Assembly: GCA_902522775.1 (NCBI GenBank) | Contig: CABYWQ010000012.1 | Location: forward strand, 1 to 10,648 | Direction of reading: 5' to 3' | From: Eutrophosalina sp902522775 | GTDB lineage: Bacteria > Bacteroidota > Bacteroidia > Flavobacteriales > Flavobacteriaceae | DNA: 10,648 bases | In this document: positions 1 through 6,975 of the stretch, in pieces | Layout: every line of letters begins with the position of its first letter | Position numbering within the stretch: position 1 is the first letter of the stretch | Made by a program: the position numbers and the translations under genes | Notes under the pieces: model-generated | The model's input: the letters and a program-made list of their open reading frames with translations, nothing else | Databases searched by the model: none | Told to the model about the DNA's origin: nothing

Positions 1-1
1 T

Positions 2-928
2 ACCCTTGGTACAATTTTTTTATTCATACAATTGTCACAAATGTTGTATCGGCCACTGAGACAAATAGCTGATAAGTTTAATACTTTACAAATGGGAATG
101 GTTGCTGCTAACAGGGTTTTTAAAATTCTTGATAATTCAGAATTTATTAAGGATGAGGGAAAATTAAAACCCAATATTATTGAAGGTAATGTCTCATTTA
201 AAAAAATAGAATTTTCATATAATTCCAAAAATCAAGTTTTTAAGGATTTTAATTTAAATATAAAGGCAGGTGAGAAAGTAGCTATTGTTGGATCTACAGG
301 ATCTGGAAAAACTACTATTGTTAACTTGTTATTGAGGTTTTATGAATTAGATAAGGGTGAAATTTTAATTGATGGAAAAAATATTAAAGAAATGTCTATT
401 GATTTGTTAAGATCAAATATTTCACTTGTCAGTCAAAATATTTTTTTGTTTGCTGACTCGATTTACAATAATATTGTTCTTTACAATAAAAAAATTTCAA
501 TTAATAAAGTTATAGAAGCAGCAAAAAAAATTGGAATTCATAATTTTATTACTAAACTTCCTAATTCATATAATTATAATGTTAAAGAAAGAGGTATTAT
601 GCTTTCTGAAGGTCAAAAACAGCTTATTTCTTTCTTAAGAGCATATGTTAACGAACCGTCAATTTTAATTTTAGATGAGGCAACTTCTTCTATTGATAGT
701 AAAACAGAAAAATTGATTCAATATGCAACGTCAAAAATTATAGAAAATAAAACTTCTATAATTATTGCTCACAGATTATCAACTATTTTAAACTCTGATA
801 AAATAATTCTGCTAGATAAAGGTGAAATTAAAGAAATTGGGACTCATGATGAATTATTGAAAATTCACAATGGATATTATAAAAAATTATTTGAGTTACA
901 ATTTCAAAAAGAAGAGTTATTCACCTAA
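2..928 (+). CDS. ABC transporter ATP-binding/permease protein (exporter type), 5' partial
   Basis: This is the C-terminal part of a fused transmembrane/ATPase half-transporter of the MsbA/lipid and multidrug exporter type. The frame is open from base 2, so the gene begins before the window; a TTG at 32 is not the real start, because the residues before it (TLGTIFLFIQL) continue the last transmembrane helix. Counting from base 2, the linker MLYRPLRQIADKFNTLQMGM lies at about residues 14-33. The nucleotide-binding domain has an A-loop Tyr (FSYN), Walker A GSTGSGKTT (about 97-105), a Q-loop (LVSQN), signature LSEGQ (201-205), Walker B ILILDE (221-226), a D-loop SSID and H-loop His257. All catalytic motifs are intact, so it should hydrolyse ATP. 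The substrate cannot be told. Its last 12 bp overlap the end of the convergent cdaA gene. Confidence 0.93.
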   Translation, partial: TLGTIFLFIQLSQMLYRPLRQIADKFNTLQMGMVAANRVFKILDNSEFIKDEGKLKPNIIEGNVSFKKIEFSYNSKNQVFKDFNLNIKAGEKVAIVGSTGSGKTTIVNLLLRFYELDKGEILIDGKNIKEMSIDLLRSNISLVSQNIFLFADSIYNNIVLYNKKISINKVIEAAKKIGIHNFITKLPNSYNYNVKERGIMLSEGQKQLISFLRAYVNEPSILILDEATSSIDSKTEKLIQYATSKIIENKTSIIIAHRLSTILNSDKIILLDKGEIKEIGTHDELLKIHNGYYKKLFELQFQKEELFT

Positions 929-1705
929 ATTTTCTAAAAGTAATTCTTTTAAATTGTCTAGATCTTTAAATTTACAAAACTCTCCATCTTGTACAAATGA
1001 TATTTTACCAGTTTCCTCTGAAACAACAATACAAATAGCATCAGTATCTTCTGTAATTCCTACAGCAGCTTTATGTCTCAATCCATAAGACTTACCTATA
1101 CTTTTTTTTGTTAATGGTAGTGTAACCCTACCTGATCTAATTATATTTCCTTCAATAATTATCGCACCATCGTGAAGAGGACTATTTTTAAAAAAAATAC
1201 TTTCAATTAGTGAAGATGATAATTCAGCATTTAAAATATCACTGTCTGTTTTAACAAAATCTAAACTTGTGTTTTTTTCAAAAACAATCAAAGCTCCAGT
1301 ATTCGATCCTTTTAGATTTTCAATTGCGATAAAAAGTTCCTCAATATTTATATTAGATTGATCTTGTGAAATTTTAAATAGCAGTTTAAGTCTTTTTATA
1401 ACAGATTTGTTGTTGGTAAATCTATTAGATCCAAGCATCAATAAAAACTTTCTAATTTCCTGTTGAAAAACAATGATTAAAGCAAAAACACCCACGCTTA
1501 TAAAACCACCTAAAATATTGCTTAAAATATTCATGTTGGCAATATCTGTAATCCACCAAATTATATAAATTAAAACAAAACCTCTAAAAATTATGATTGC
1601 TGACGTTCCTCTTAGATATTTATAAGCATAATATAACATACCAGCTGCGAGAACAACATCGATTATAGGTAATATCGTTGATACAATCAAATCTAAAATT
1701 TCCAA
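917..1705 (-). CDS. cdaA: Diadenylate cyclase CdaA (c-di-AMP synthase, membrane-bound)
   Basis: CdaA condenses two ATP to cyclic di-AMP, a second messenger tied in other bacteria to potassium/osmotic balance and cell-wall stress. The 262-residue length and layout fit the family: three predicted membrane helices (about 9-28, 34-54, 62-82), then a DAC domain with NTGALIVFEKNT (135-145), SPLHDGA with the DGA motif (179-181), and GLRHKAAVGI (208-217). The family motif is RHR; here the third residue is Lys (codon AAA), a conservative but noteworthy change. SEETG (229-233) follows. The start is a TTG at 1703-1705: an in-frame TAA lies 12 bp upstream, no ATG lies between, and the next Met (23) would cut the first helix. 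It follows folP by 23 bp, so the two are probably co-transcribed. No CdaR/YbbR-type regulator is in view. Confidence 0.93.
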   Translation of the reverse strand: MEILDLIVSTILPIIDVVLAAGMLYYAYKYLRGTSAIIIFRGFVLIYIIWWITDIANMNILSNILGGFISVGVFALIIVFQQEIRKFLLMLGSNRFTNNKSVIKRLKLLFKISQDQSNINIEELFIAIENLKGSNTGALIVFEKNTSLDFVKTDSDILNAELSSSLIESIFFKNSPLHDGAIIIEGNIIRSGRVTLPLTKKSIGKSYGLRHKAAVGITEDTDAICIVVSEETGKISFVQDGEFCKFKDLDNLKELLLENLGE

Positions 1706-1728
1706 AGTATAAAATTAATTAAAATGAA

Positions 1729-2550
1729 TTATTTAGTTTTTTTATGTAAAATTACACATTCTTTAGCTTCTTTAACATCATGAACTCTAAGTATTTTGGC
1801 ACCTTTACCAAGAGCAATTGAGTTTAATACCGAAGTTCCATTTAAAGACTTTTCTTTAGTAGTATCTAGAGATTTATAGATCATAGATTTTCTAGAAAAA
1901 CCAACTAATATTGGTTTATCTAACATTGAAAAATATTCTAGATTTGATAATATATCAAAATTATGATCTAATGACTTTCCAAAACCAAATCCAGGATCTA
2001 TAATTATGTCATGAATATTATATTCTACTGCTTTTTTTATTCTTTTGGCTAAGTAATTAATTATTTCTTTGGTGGGATTATCATAATTTGGATTTTTTTG
2101 CATTGTTTCTGGATTACCCTTCATATGCATCATAATATAGGGACAATTGAAATCAGAAACTACCTTTAGCATATTATCGTCAAGGTTTCCAGCAGAAATA
2201 TCGTTTATTATATTAGCACCCAAATCAAGTGTCCTTTCAGCCACAATTGACCTGTAAGTGTCAATTGAAATAATTAATTCTTTGAAATTGTATTTAATTT
2301 CTTTTAAAACCGGGATTATTCTACTTAATTCTTCATTTACACTTATTTTTTTTGCACCGGGTCTAGAGCTATAACCACCAATATCTAAAATATCCATCCC
2401 TTCATTTGTCATTTTTTCAACATGAATTAAAATTTCTTTAATAGTATTAAATTTTCCGCCATCATAAAAAGAGTCTGGAGTTACATTTAATATCCCCATA
2501 ATTTTTGGTGAACTTAAATCATAAAAATTCCCATTGATGTTAATATTCAT
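1729..2550 (-). CDS. folP: Dihydropteroate synthase
   Basis: FolP joins 6-hydroxymethyl-dihydropterin diphosphate to p-aminobenzoate to make dihydropteroate in folate synthesis; it is the sulfonamide target. The 273-residue protein is a full-length TIM barrel. It shows both family signatures, GILNVTPDSFYDGG (19-32) and DILDIGGYSSRPGA (53-66), then SIDTYR (95-100), NDISAG (116-121), DPGFGFGKS (185-193), GFSRKS (217-222) and LRVHDV (254-259), which supply the pterin- and phosphate-binding Asn22, Asp97, Asn116, Asp185, Lys221, Arg255 and His257. The ATG start at 2548-2550 lies just upstream of the barrel. It is the first gene of a two-gene leftward unit with cdaA. The folP-cdaA pairing with a divergent DUF1599 gene is one I recall from other Bacteroidota. 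No residue change in the sulfonamide-binding loops stands out by eye. Confidence 0.96.
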   Translation of the reverse strand: MNININGNFYDLSSPKIMGILNVTPDSFYDGGKFNTIKEILIHVEKMTNEGMDILDIGGYSSRPGAKKISVNEELSRIIPVLKEIKYNFKELIISIDTYRSIVAERTLDLGANIINDISAGNLDDNMLKVVSDFNCPYIMMHMKGNPETMQKNPNYDNPTKEIINYLAKRIKKAVEYNIHDIIIDPGFGFGKSLDHNFDILSNLEYFSMLDKPILVGFSRKSMIYKSLDTTKEKSLNGTSVLNSIALGKGAKILRVHDVKEAKECVILHKKTK

Positions 2551-2608
2551 TAGTCTAAAGAATTAGTTTATTAGATATAATTTTTCGAAATTTACATAAA
2601 AATTTTTT
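2551..2608. promoter_or_regulatory. Divergent intergenic region, probable promoters for folP-cdaA and the rightward run
   Basis: These 58 bp are the only space between two divergent transcription units, so both promoters probably lie here or just inside the flanking genes. On the + strand TAATTTTT (2578-2585) resembles the Bacteroidota -7 box TAnnTTTG. On the - strand TAAATTTC (2594-2587) resembles it with one mismatch. No convincing -33 element is seen for either. A short palindrome TTTCGAAA (2583-2590) sits in the middle. The assignment rests mainly on gene arrangement. Confidence 0.4.
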
Positions 2609-3148
2609 GTGAATAACACATCTAATCTCTTTGATGCAATAATTAGTAAATGCTTAAAAACATTTTCGTCAAAAATGTCTGATTATGGTAGTGCTTGGAG
2701 AATATTGCGATTAACATCATTAACTGATCAAATTTTTATTAAAGCCCAAAGAATACGAAGTTTACAAATAAAAAAAGAAAATAAAATTGACGAAGGTCAA
2801 GAATCAGAGTTTATAGGAATAATTAATTATTCTGTCATGGCACTTATTCAAATTGAAAAAGGCATATCTGATGATGCTGATATGAATATTAATCAAGCTA
2901 TAAAGTGCTATGAAAATCAAGTAAAAATTGTTAAAAATTTAATGTTAGATAAAAATCATGACTATGGAGAGGCTTGGAAAGAAATGAGAGTTACCTCTTT
3001 AACTGATTTAATTATTCAAAAACTATTAAGAGTTAAGCAAATTGAAAATAATGATGGTAAAACTTTAGTTAGTGAGGGTGTTGATGCTAATTATCATGAT
3101 ATAATTAATTATTCTGTTTTTGCTTTAATTCATTTAAAAGAAAACTAA
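2609..3148 (+). CDS. DUF1599 protein with an internal duplication
   Basis: This is a 179-residue cytoplasmic protein of the DUF1599 family, whose biochemical role is not established; as far as I recall the domain has been linked in comparative genomics to nucleotide modification. It contains two copies of the domain. Copy 1 (about 22-84) has DYGSAWRILRLTSLTDQI and then IINYSVMALIQIEKG. Copy 2 (about 116-177) has DYGEAWKEMRVTSLTD and then IINYSVFALIHLKE. The repeat of DYG-AW, R-TSLTD and IINYSV-ALI leaves no doubt about the duplication. The start is a GTG at 2609: an in-frame TAA lies at 2597-2599, and the next Met (23) would cut into copy 1. It is first in the rightward run, 2 bp before the permease gene, divergent from folP. 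Confidence 0.9.
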   Translation: MNNTSNLFDAIISKCLKTFSSKMSDYGSAWRILRLTSLTDQIFIKAQRIRSLQIKKENKIDEGQESEFIGIINYSVMALIQIEKGISDDADMNINQAIKCYENQVKIVKNLMLDKNHDYGEAWKEMRVTSLTDLIIQKLLRVKQIENNDGKTLVSEGVDANYHDIINYSVFALIHLKEN

Positions 3149-3150
3149 TA

Positions 3151-4203
3151 ATGAAAATTCTTAATATTTTTTTTACTCTCTTTGGTGTATTAACAGTAAT
3201 ATTTTTTTTGTTTCAAGTTTTACCTGGTGATCCAGCTAGAATGATGATGGATCAAAATGAAAATGAAGAACAACTTAAAATTATAAATAAAAAATATGGA
3301 TTTGATTTACCTGTTACTAAACAATATCTGTATTATTTAAATGATTTATCATTATTTTCATTTCACTCTAAAATAGAATCGGATTTTAATTTTTTAAAAG
3401 AAAATAAATATAAATACAGAAAGATTTTTGAAACAAAAAGAGGATACTTTATAATAAAGTTACCATACCTTAGAGAATCTTATCAAAGAAGAGGTGTTAA
3501 AGTATCAAGTATAATTTTAAATACTTTTCCAAATACAATTGTTTTGGCAGTTTCTTCAATTTTAATTGCAATATTATTTGGATTATTATTTGGTATTTTT
3601 TCTGCTTTAAATAAAGATAGCTTTTTGGATCATTTTATTCAATTTATAAGTACACTTGGTATTAGTATACCCTCTTTTTTTAGTGCAATTATTTTTGCTT
3701 GGATTTTTGGATTTTTACTTTCAGATTATAGTGGATTGAATATGACGGGAAGTTTATATGAGCTTGATGATTATGGAAATAAATATAATTTGAAAATTAA
3801 AAATTTAATATTACCATCTATTGTTTTAGGAATCAGACCAATTGCAGTTATAAGTATGATGATGAGAAACTCCATGGTAGAAGTTTTAAAAAAAAACTAT
3901 GTGATTACAGCTTACGCTAAAGGTTTGTCAACTTTTCAGGTTGTCTATAGACATTGTATTAAAAATTCATTTAATCCTGTTGTCACAGCACTTTCTGGAT
4001 GGTTTGCAAGTCTTTTAGCAGGATCAGTTTTCGTTGAATATATTTTTGGATGGAATGGATTAGGTAGAGAAATTGTAAATGCATTGAATAATCTTGATAT
4101 TCCAGTTGTAATTGGAGCTGTATTAACTGTTAGTTTCTCTTTCATCCTAATTAATATATTTGTAGATGAAATTTACAAAATATTAGATCCTAGAATAAAA
4201 TAG
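3151..4203 (+). CDS. DppB/OppB-type ABC transporter permease
   Basis: This is a 350-residue inner-membrane permease subunit of the peptide/nickel ABC importer family. TM1 occupies about residues 3-24 and is followed by the family hallmark LPGDPAR (24-30) and then YGFDLPVTKQYL (49-60). The membrane core resumes at about 120 with five more hydrophobic segments (about 125-150, 166-190, 218-238, 280-297, 316-338). The cytoplasmic loop that couples to the ATPase reads AYAKGLSTFQVVYRH (254-268), and the end is YKILDPRIK. Between TM1 and TM2, residues 70-118 form a longer polar loop with KLPYLRESYQ, larger than in E. coli DppB. No partner permease, ATPase or binding protein is nearby, so the transporter must be completed from elsewhere and the substrate is unknown. 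Spacing of 2 bp and 1 bp to its neighbours suggests co-transcription with tpiA. Confidence 0.9.
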   Translation: MKILNIFFTLFGVLTVIFFLFQVLPGDPARMMMDQNENEEQLKIINKKYGFDLPVTKQYLYYLNDLSLFSFHSKIESDFNFLKENKYKYRKIFETKRGYFIIKLPYLRESYQRRGVKVSSIILNTFPNTIVLAVSSILIAILFGLLFGIFSALNKDSFLDHFIQFISTLGISIPSFFSAIIFAWIFGFLLSDYSGLNMTGSLYELDDYGNKYNLKIKNLILPSIVLGIRPIAVISMMMRNSMVEVLKKNYVITAYAKGLSTFQVVYRHCIKNSFNPVVTALSGWFASLLAGSVFVEYIFGWNGLGREIVNALNNLDIPVVIGAVLTVSFSFILINIFVDEIYKILDPRIK

Positions 4204-4204
4204 T

Positions 4205-4957
4205 ATGAGAAAAAAAATAGTAGCAGGAAACTGGAAAATGAATAATGATTTAACAATGACAACAGACTTAATTGAATCTGTTAAATCTAAATTAAATTTT
4301 AAAACTGATACTCAAGTTTTTATTTCTCCCTCATTTCCATTTTTACATGAGGCAATAAAAAAATGTAAAGGAACCTTAATTAATGTCACTGCTCAAAATA
4401 TTAATGAAAATGAAAGTGGGGCATATACTGGTGAAGTTTCTTCATCAATGTTAAAAAGTATTGGCATCAATAGTGTTATAATTGGGCACTCTGAAAGAAG
4501 GCAATATTTTAACGAAAGCGATGGTACTTTATTAAAAAAGGTGAACAAGGCCCTGAGTGAAAATTTTAAAGTTTTTTTCTGTATTGGCGAGAATATCGAC
4601 GATAGAAATAATAATAATTATTTTAATATTATTAAACAACAACTAAATAATACAATTTTTAATATAGATAAAATAGATGTTAATAATTTAATCATAGCAT
4701 ATGAACCTATTTGGGCTATAGGAACAGGACTTACTGCATCACCTGATCAAGCTCAAGAAATGCACTCTTTTATTAGAAAATTAATCAAAAACAAATACGG
4801 TTCAAAAATTTCAAAAAATCTTTCAATAATATATGGTGGTAGTGTAAAACCCAGTTCTGCAAGAGATATTTTTGGTAAAACAGATGTTGATGGAGGATTA
4901 ATTGGAGGAGCTTCTTTGAAAGCACAAGATTTTATTGATATAGTTAATTCTATTTGA
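4205..4957 (+). CDS. tpiA: Triosephosphate isomerase
   Basis: TpiA interconverts dihydroxyacetone phosphate and glyceraldehyde 3-phosphate in glycolysis and gluconeogenesis. The 250-residue length is typical. Catalytic residues are all present: Asn9 and Lys11 in AGNWKMN, His95 in IIGHSERR, and Glu167 in YEPIWAIGTG, which is followed by loop 6 (AIGTG). The phosphate-gripping motifs IYGGSVKP and DGGLIGGASL are intact. The stretch after CIGEN (about 131-160) is rich in Asn, with four AAT/AAC codons in a row, and replaces the usual charged LEERE-type helix start; this looks like AT-driven drift in a surface segment. The ATG lies 1 bp after the permease stop. The gene prmA, often next in Bacteroidota, is absent; clpS follows after 36 bp. 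Confidence 0.98.
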   Translation: MRKKIVAGNWKMNNDLTMTTDLIESVKSKLNFKTDTQVFISPSFPFLHEAIKKCKGTLINVTAQNINENESGAYTGEVSSSMLKSIGINSVIIGHSERRQYFNESDGTLLKKVNKALSENFKVFFCIGENIDDRNNNNYFNIIKQQLNNTIFNIDKIDVNNLIIAYEPIWAIGTGLTASPDQAQEMHSFIRKLIKNKYGSKISKNLSIIYGGSVKPSSARDIFGKTDVDGGLIGGASLKAQDFIDIVNSI

Positions 4958-4993
4958 GTAAAAAATCCGTAAATTTAACATAACTTCCTGGTT

Positions 4994-5269
4994 ATGAGTA
5001 TTAAAGAAAACGTTAAAGAAGATATATTAATAGATGAAAAAAAATCTGACCTTAATCAAATCATTCTTTACAATGATAACATTAATACTTTCGATCATGT
5101 TATTGAAACATTAATTAATGTTTGTGATCATTCACCTACACAAGCTGAGCAATGTACTTTAATTGTGCACTATAAAGGAAAGTGTTCTGTAAAATCTGGT
5201 ACGCTTTTTGACCTTAAACCAATGTTGAAGAAACTAATTTCTGCAAATTTGACTGCCGAAATTATTTAA
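4994..5269 (+). CDS. clpS: ATP-dependent Clp protease adaptor ClpS
   Basis: ClpS recognises proteins with destabilising N-terminal residues and hands them to a Clp ATPase (ClpA, or probably ClpC in this phylum) for degradation. The 91-residue protein has a charged flexible N-terminal tail (1-18), then the folded core starting at IILYNDNINTFDHVIETL (23-40), AEQCTLIVHYKGKC (51-64) and a final helix. The N-degron pocket residues corresponding to E. coli Asn34, Asp35 and His66 are kept (Asn27, Asp28, His59); the next acidic residue, Asp36 in E. coli, is Asn29 here. The tail carries the clamp that blocks ATPase action in E. coli ClpS. It begins 36 bp after tpiA and ends 8 bp before the GPx gene, consistent with one transcript. 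Confidence 0.95.
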   Translation: MSIKENVKEDILIDEKKSDLNQIILYNDNINTFDHVIETLINVCDHSPTQAEQCTLIVHYKGKCSVKSGTLFDLKPMLKKLISANLTAEII

Positions 5270-5277
5270 ATACTTAA

Positions 5278-5829
5278 ATGAACAAATTATTTATAATTAC
5301 CTTTTTTATGAGTATAAATTGTATATTATCACAAAGTGTTGAGTTGGAAAAATCTGTTTTTGATTTTACTGTAAAAGATATTTATGGTGAAGATTTTAAT
5401 TTTAGTAGTCTTCAAGGTAAGAAGATAATGATTGTTAACACTGCTTCTAAATGTGGCTTAACATCTCAATACAAAGGATTAGAAAGGCTTTACACTAATT
5501 TTAAAGATAAAAATTTTATCATTATTGGATTTCCTGCAAATAATTTTTTATGGCAAGAACCTGGTTCAAATGAAAAAATTGCTGAATTTTGTAAAGAAAA
5601 TTATGGTGTTACATTTCCAATGATGAGTAAGATTTCTGTCAAGGGTTCATCCATGCATCCTATTTATAAATTTTTAACGGATAAAAATAGAAATGGTGTG
5701 GTAAGCTCTACAGTATCATGGAATTTTCAAAAATATCTTATTAATGAAGATGGTTCAATACACAAAGTGATTTCACCAAGAACAAAGCCTGAGGATCCAA
5801 AAATTATTGAATGGATAAACAGTATTTAA
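5278..5829 (+). CDS. Exported glutathione-peroxidase-family thiol peroxidase
   Basis: The protein reduces hydroperoxides by a cysteine thiol. Residues 1-20 form a signal peptide (Lys3, hydrophobic FIITFFM, then CILSQS), so the mature enzyme should act in the periplasm; the Cys at 15 is not in a good lipobox. The thioredoxin fold carries the catalytic tetrad: peroxidatic Cys59 in NTASKCGLT, Gln93 in FLWQEPGS, and Trp148-Asn149 in WNF. Cys105 in EFCKENYGVTFPM sits where yeast Gpx3 has its resolving Cys, which points to a two-Cys, thioredoxin-like or low-molecular-weight-thiol reducing system rather than true glutathione dependence. The usual NQF is NNF here. It lies 7 bp before a trans-sulfuration enzyme and two genes before bshB1, a thiol-related setting. 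Confidence 0.93.
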   Translation: MNKLFIITFFMSINCILSQSVELEKSVFDFTVKDIYGEDFNFSSLQGKKIMIVNTASKCGLTSQYKGLERLYTNFKDKNFIIIGFPANNFLWQEPGSNEKIAEFCKENYGVTFPMMSKISVKGSSMHPIYKFLTDKNRNGVVSSTVSWNFQKYLINEDGSIHKVISPRTKPEDPKIIEWINSI

Positions 5830-5836
5830 TCTCTAA

Positions 5837-6975
5837 ATGTCAAAAAACAACAAAAGCACCAAGTGTGTTCATTCTGGAAATTTAGTTGATGAAAAGTATC
5901 ATGGTAATATTTCTCCATTATATCCATCAATAACTTACGATTTTATTAAAAGTGACGTCTATCCTCGTTATTTTAACTCACCAAATCAAATTGGGGTTGC
6001 AAAAAAAATTTCTGATTTAGAAAATGCAGAGTTATCTCTTTTATTTGGATCTGGATTGGGTGCTATTTCGTCCTCCATGTTTTCATTTTTAAAAAAAGGT
6101 GATCACGTAATTTTACAAGATTCTCTATATGGTGGAACAATTAATTTTGTAAATACTGAGTTCAATAAATTTGGAATTGAATATTCTTATGTTGACATTA
6201 ATGATACTGTAAAATTAAATAGTTCTGTAAAAAAAAAATCAAAAATAATTTATATTGAATCCCCTAGCAATCCTCTATTAAACATAACCAATCTTATTGA
6301 AATCTCAGACTTTGCTAAAAGTAATAGTTTGATATCTATGATTGATAATACTTTCGCAAGTCCAATTAATCAAAATCCATTAGACTTTGGTATTGATATA
6401 GTAATTCATAGTGCTACAAAATATTTGGGTGGACATAGCGATATTTTAGCAGGGTCAGTTAGTGGTAAATCATCATACATCGACAAAATAAAAAACTCAG
6501 GATTAAATTTTGGGGCTAATATTAGTGAATATAGTGCATGGTTATTGGAAAGAAGTATAAAACATTATCACTAAGAGTAAATTCTCAGAACAACAATGCC
6601 TTACAAATTGCAAAGTTTTTAACAAGCAATAATAAAGTTGAAAAAGTTTATTACCCTGGTTTAAAAAGTCACAAGAATCATGATATTGCAAAAAAACAAA
6701 TGTGTGGTTTTGGCGGAATGTTGTCTTTTGAACTTAAAGCTAATATTGACCCAATTAAATTTGTTCAAGATTTAAAAATAATTAAACCCACAATGAGTTT
6801 AGCTGGGGTAGAATCTACTATTACATCACCTGCTTTATCATCACACAAAAAAATGGACCCAGAAATAAGAAGAGCTTTGGGAATTTCAGATAACTTATTA
6901 AGATTTTCAGTAGGAATTGAAAATTTTGAAGATTTAGTATTAGATTTAGACAAATCTTTGATTAAAAATGGATAA
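5837..6975 (+). pseudogene. PLP-dependent trans-sulfuration enzyme (cystathionine gamma-synthase/lyase type), frameshifted
   Basis: Enzymes of this fold interconvert or cleave cystathionine, homocysteine, methionine and cysteine. Frame 1 (5837-6574) holds the PLP-binding half: YPRYFNSPNQ with Arg44, SLYGGT with Tyr98, MIDNTFASP with Asp170, and Schiff-base Lys195 in HSATKYLGGH. It stops early after LLERSIK. The second half continues in the -1 frame from 6562 (TLSLRVNSQN, VYYPGLKSH, FGGMLSFEL, SLAGVESTITSPA, then RFSVGIE with the substrate-carboxylate Arg). Joining them after Lys242 gives about 379 residues, full family length, with an exact match to the family stretch ERS-KTLSLRV. The break is in the run AAAA at 6559-6562, where one more A would restore the frame. 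No other damage is seen. MGL's active-site Cys is Gly here, so methionine gamma-lyase is less likely; the exact reaction stays open. Confidence 0.88.

Noticed and set aside
32..34. TTG at 32 as the ABC transporter start
   Set aside because: The frame is open to the window edge and the residues before it form part of a transmembrane helix typical of the family, so the gene is truncated by the window.
870..1088. Small + strand open frame over the end of cdaA
   Set aside because: It lies antisense to conserved DAC-domain coding sequence and its residues (Ser/Asn-rich) show no family features.
4602..4640. AAT-rich microsatellite in tpiA
   Set aside because: It is a short in-frame Asn-rich surface stretch in an otherwise normal enzyme; AT-biased drift is enough to explain it.
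4953..4977. Internal promoter before clpS
   Set aside because: TTTG at 4953 and TAAATTTA at 4970 look like the two boxes, but the 13-bp spacing is too short for the Bacteroidota promoter.
6554..6565. Programmed -1 ribosomal frameshift site in the PLP enzyme gene
   Set aside because: The codons ATA AAA CAT do not form an X XXY YYZ heptamer: AAA could re-pair after a -1 slip, but the ATA codon could not. I also saw no obvious stimulatory structure, and such enzymes are not known to use recoding. A one-A indel explains it more simply.
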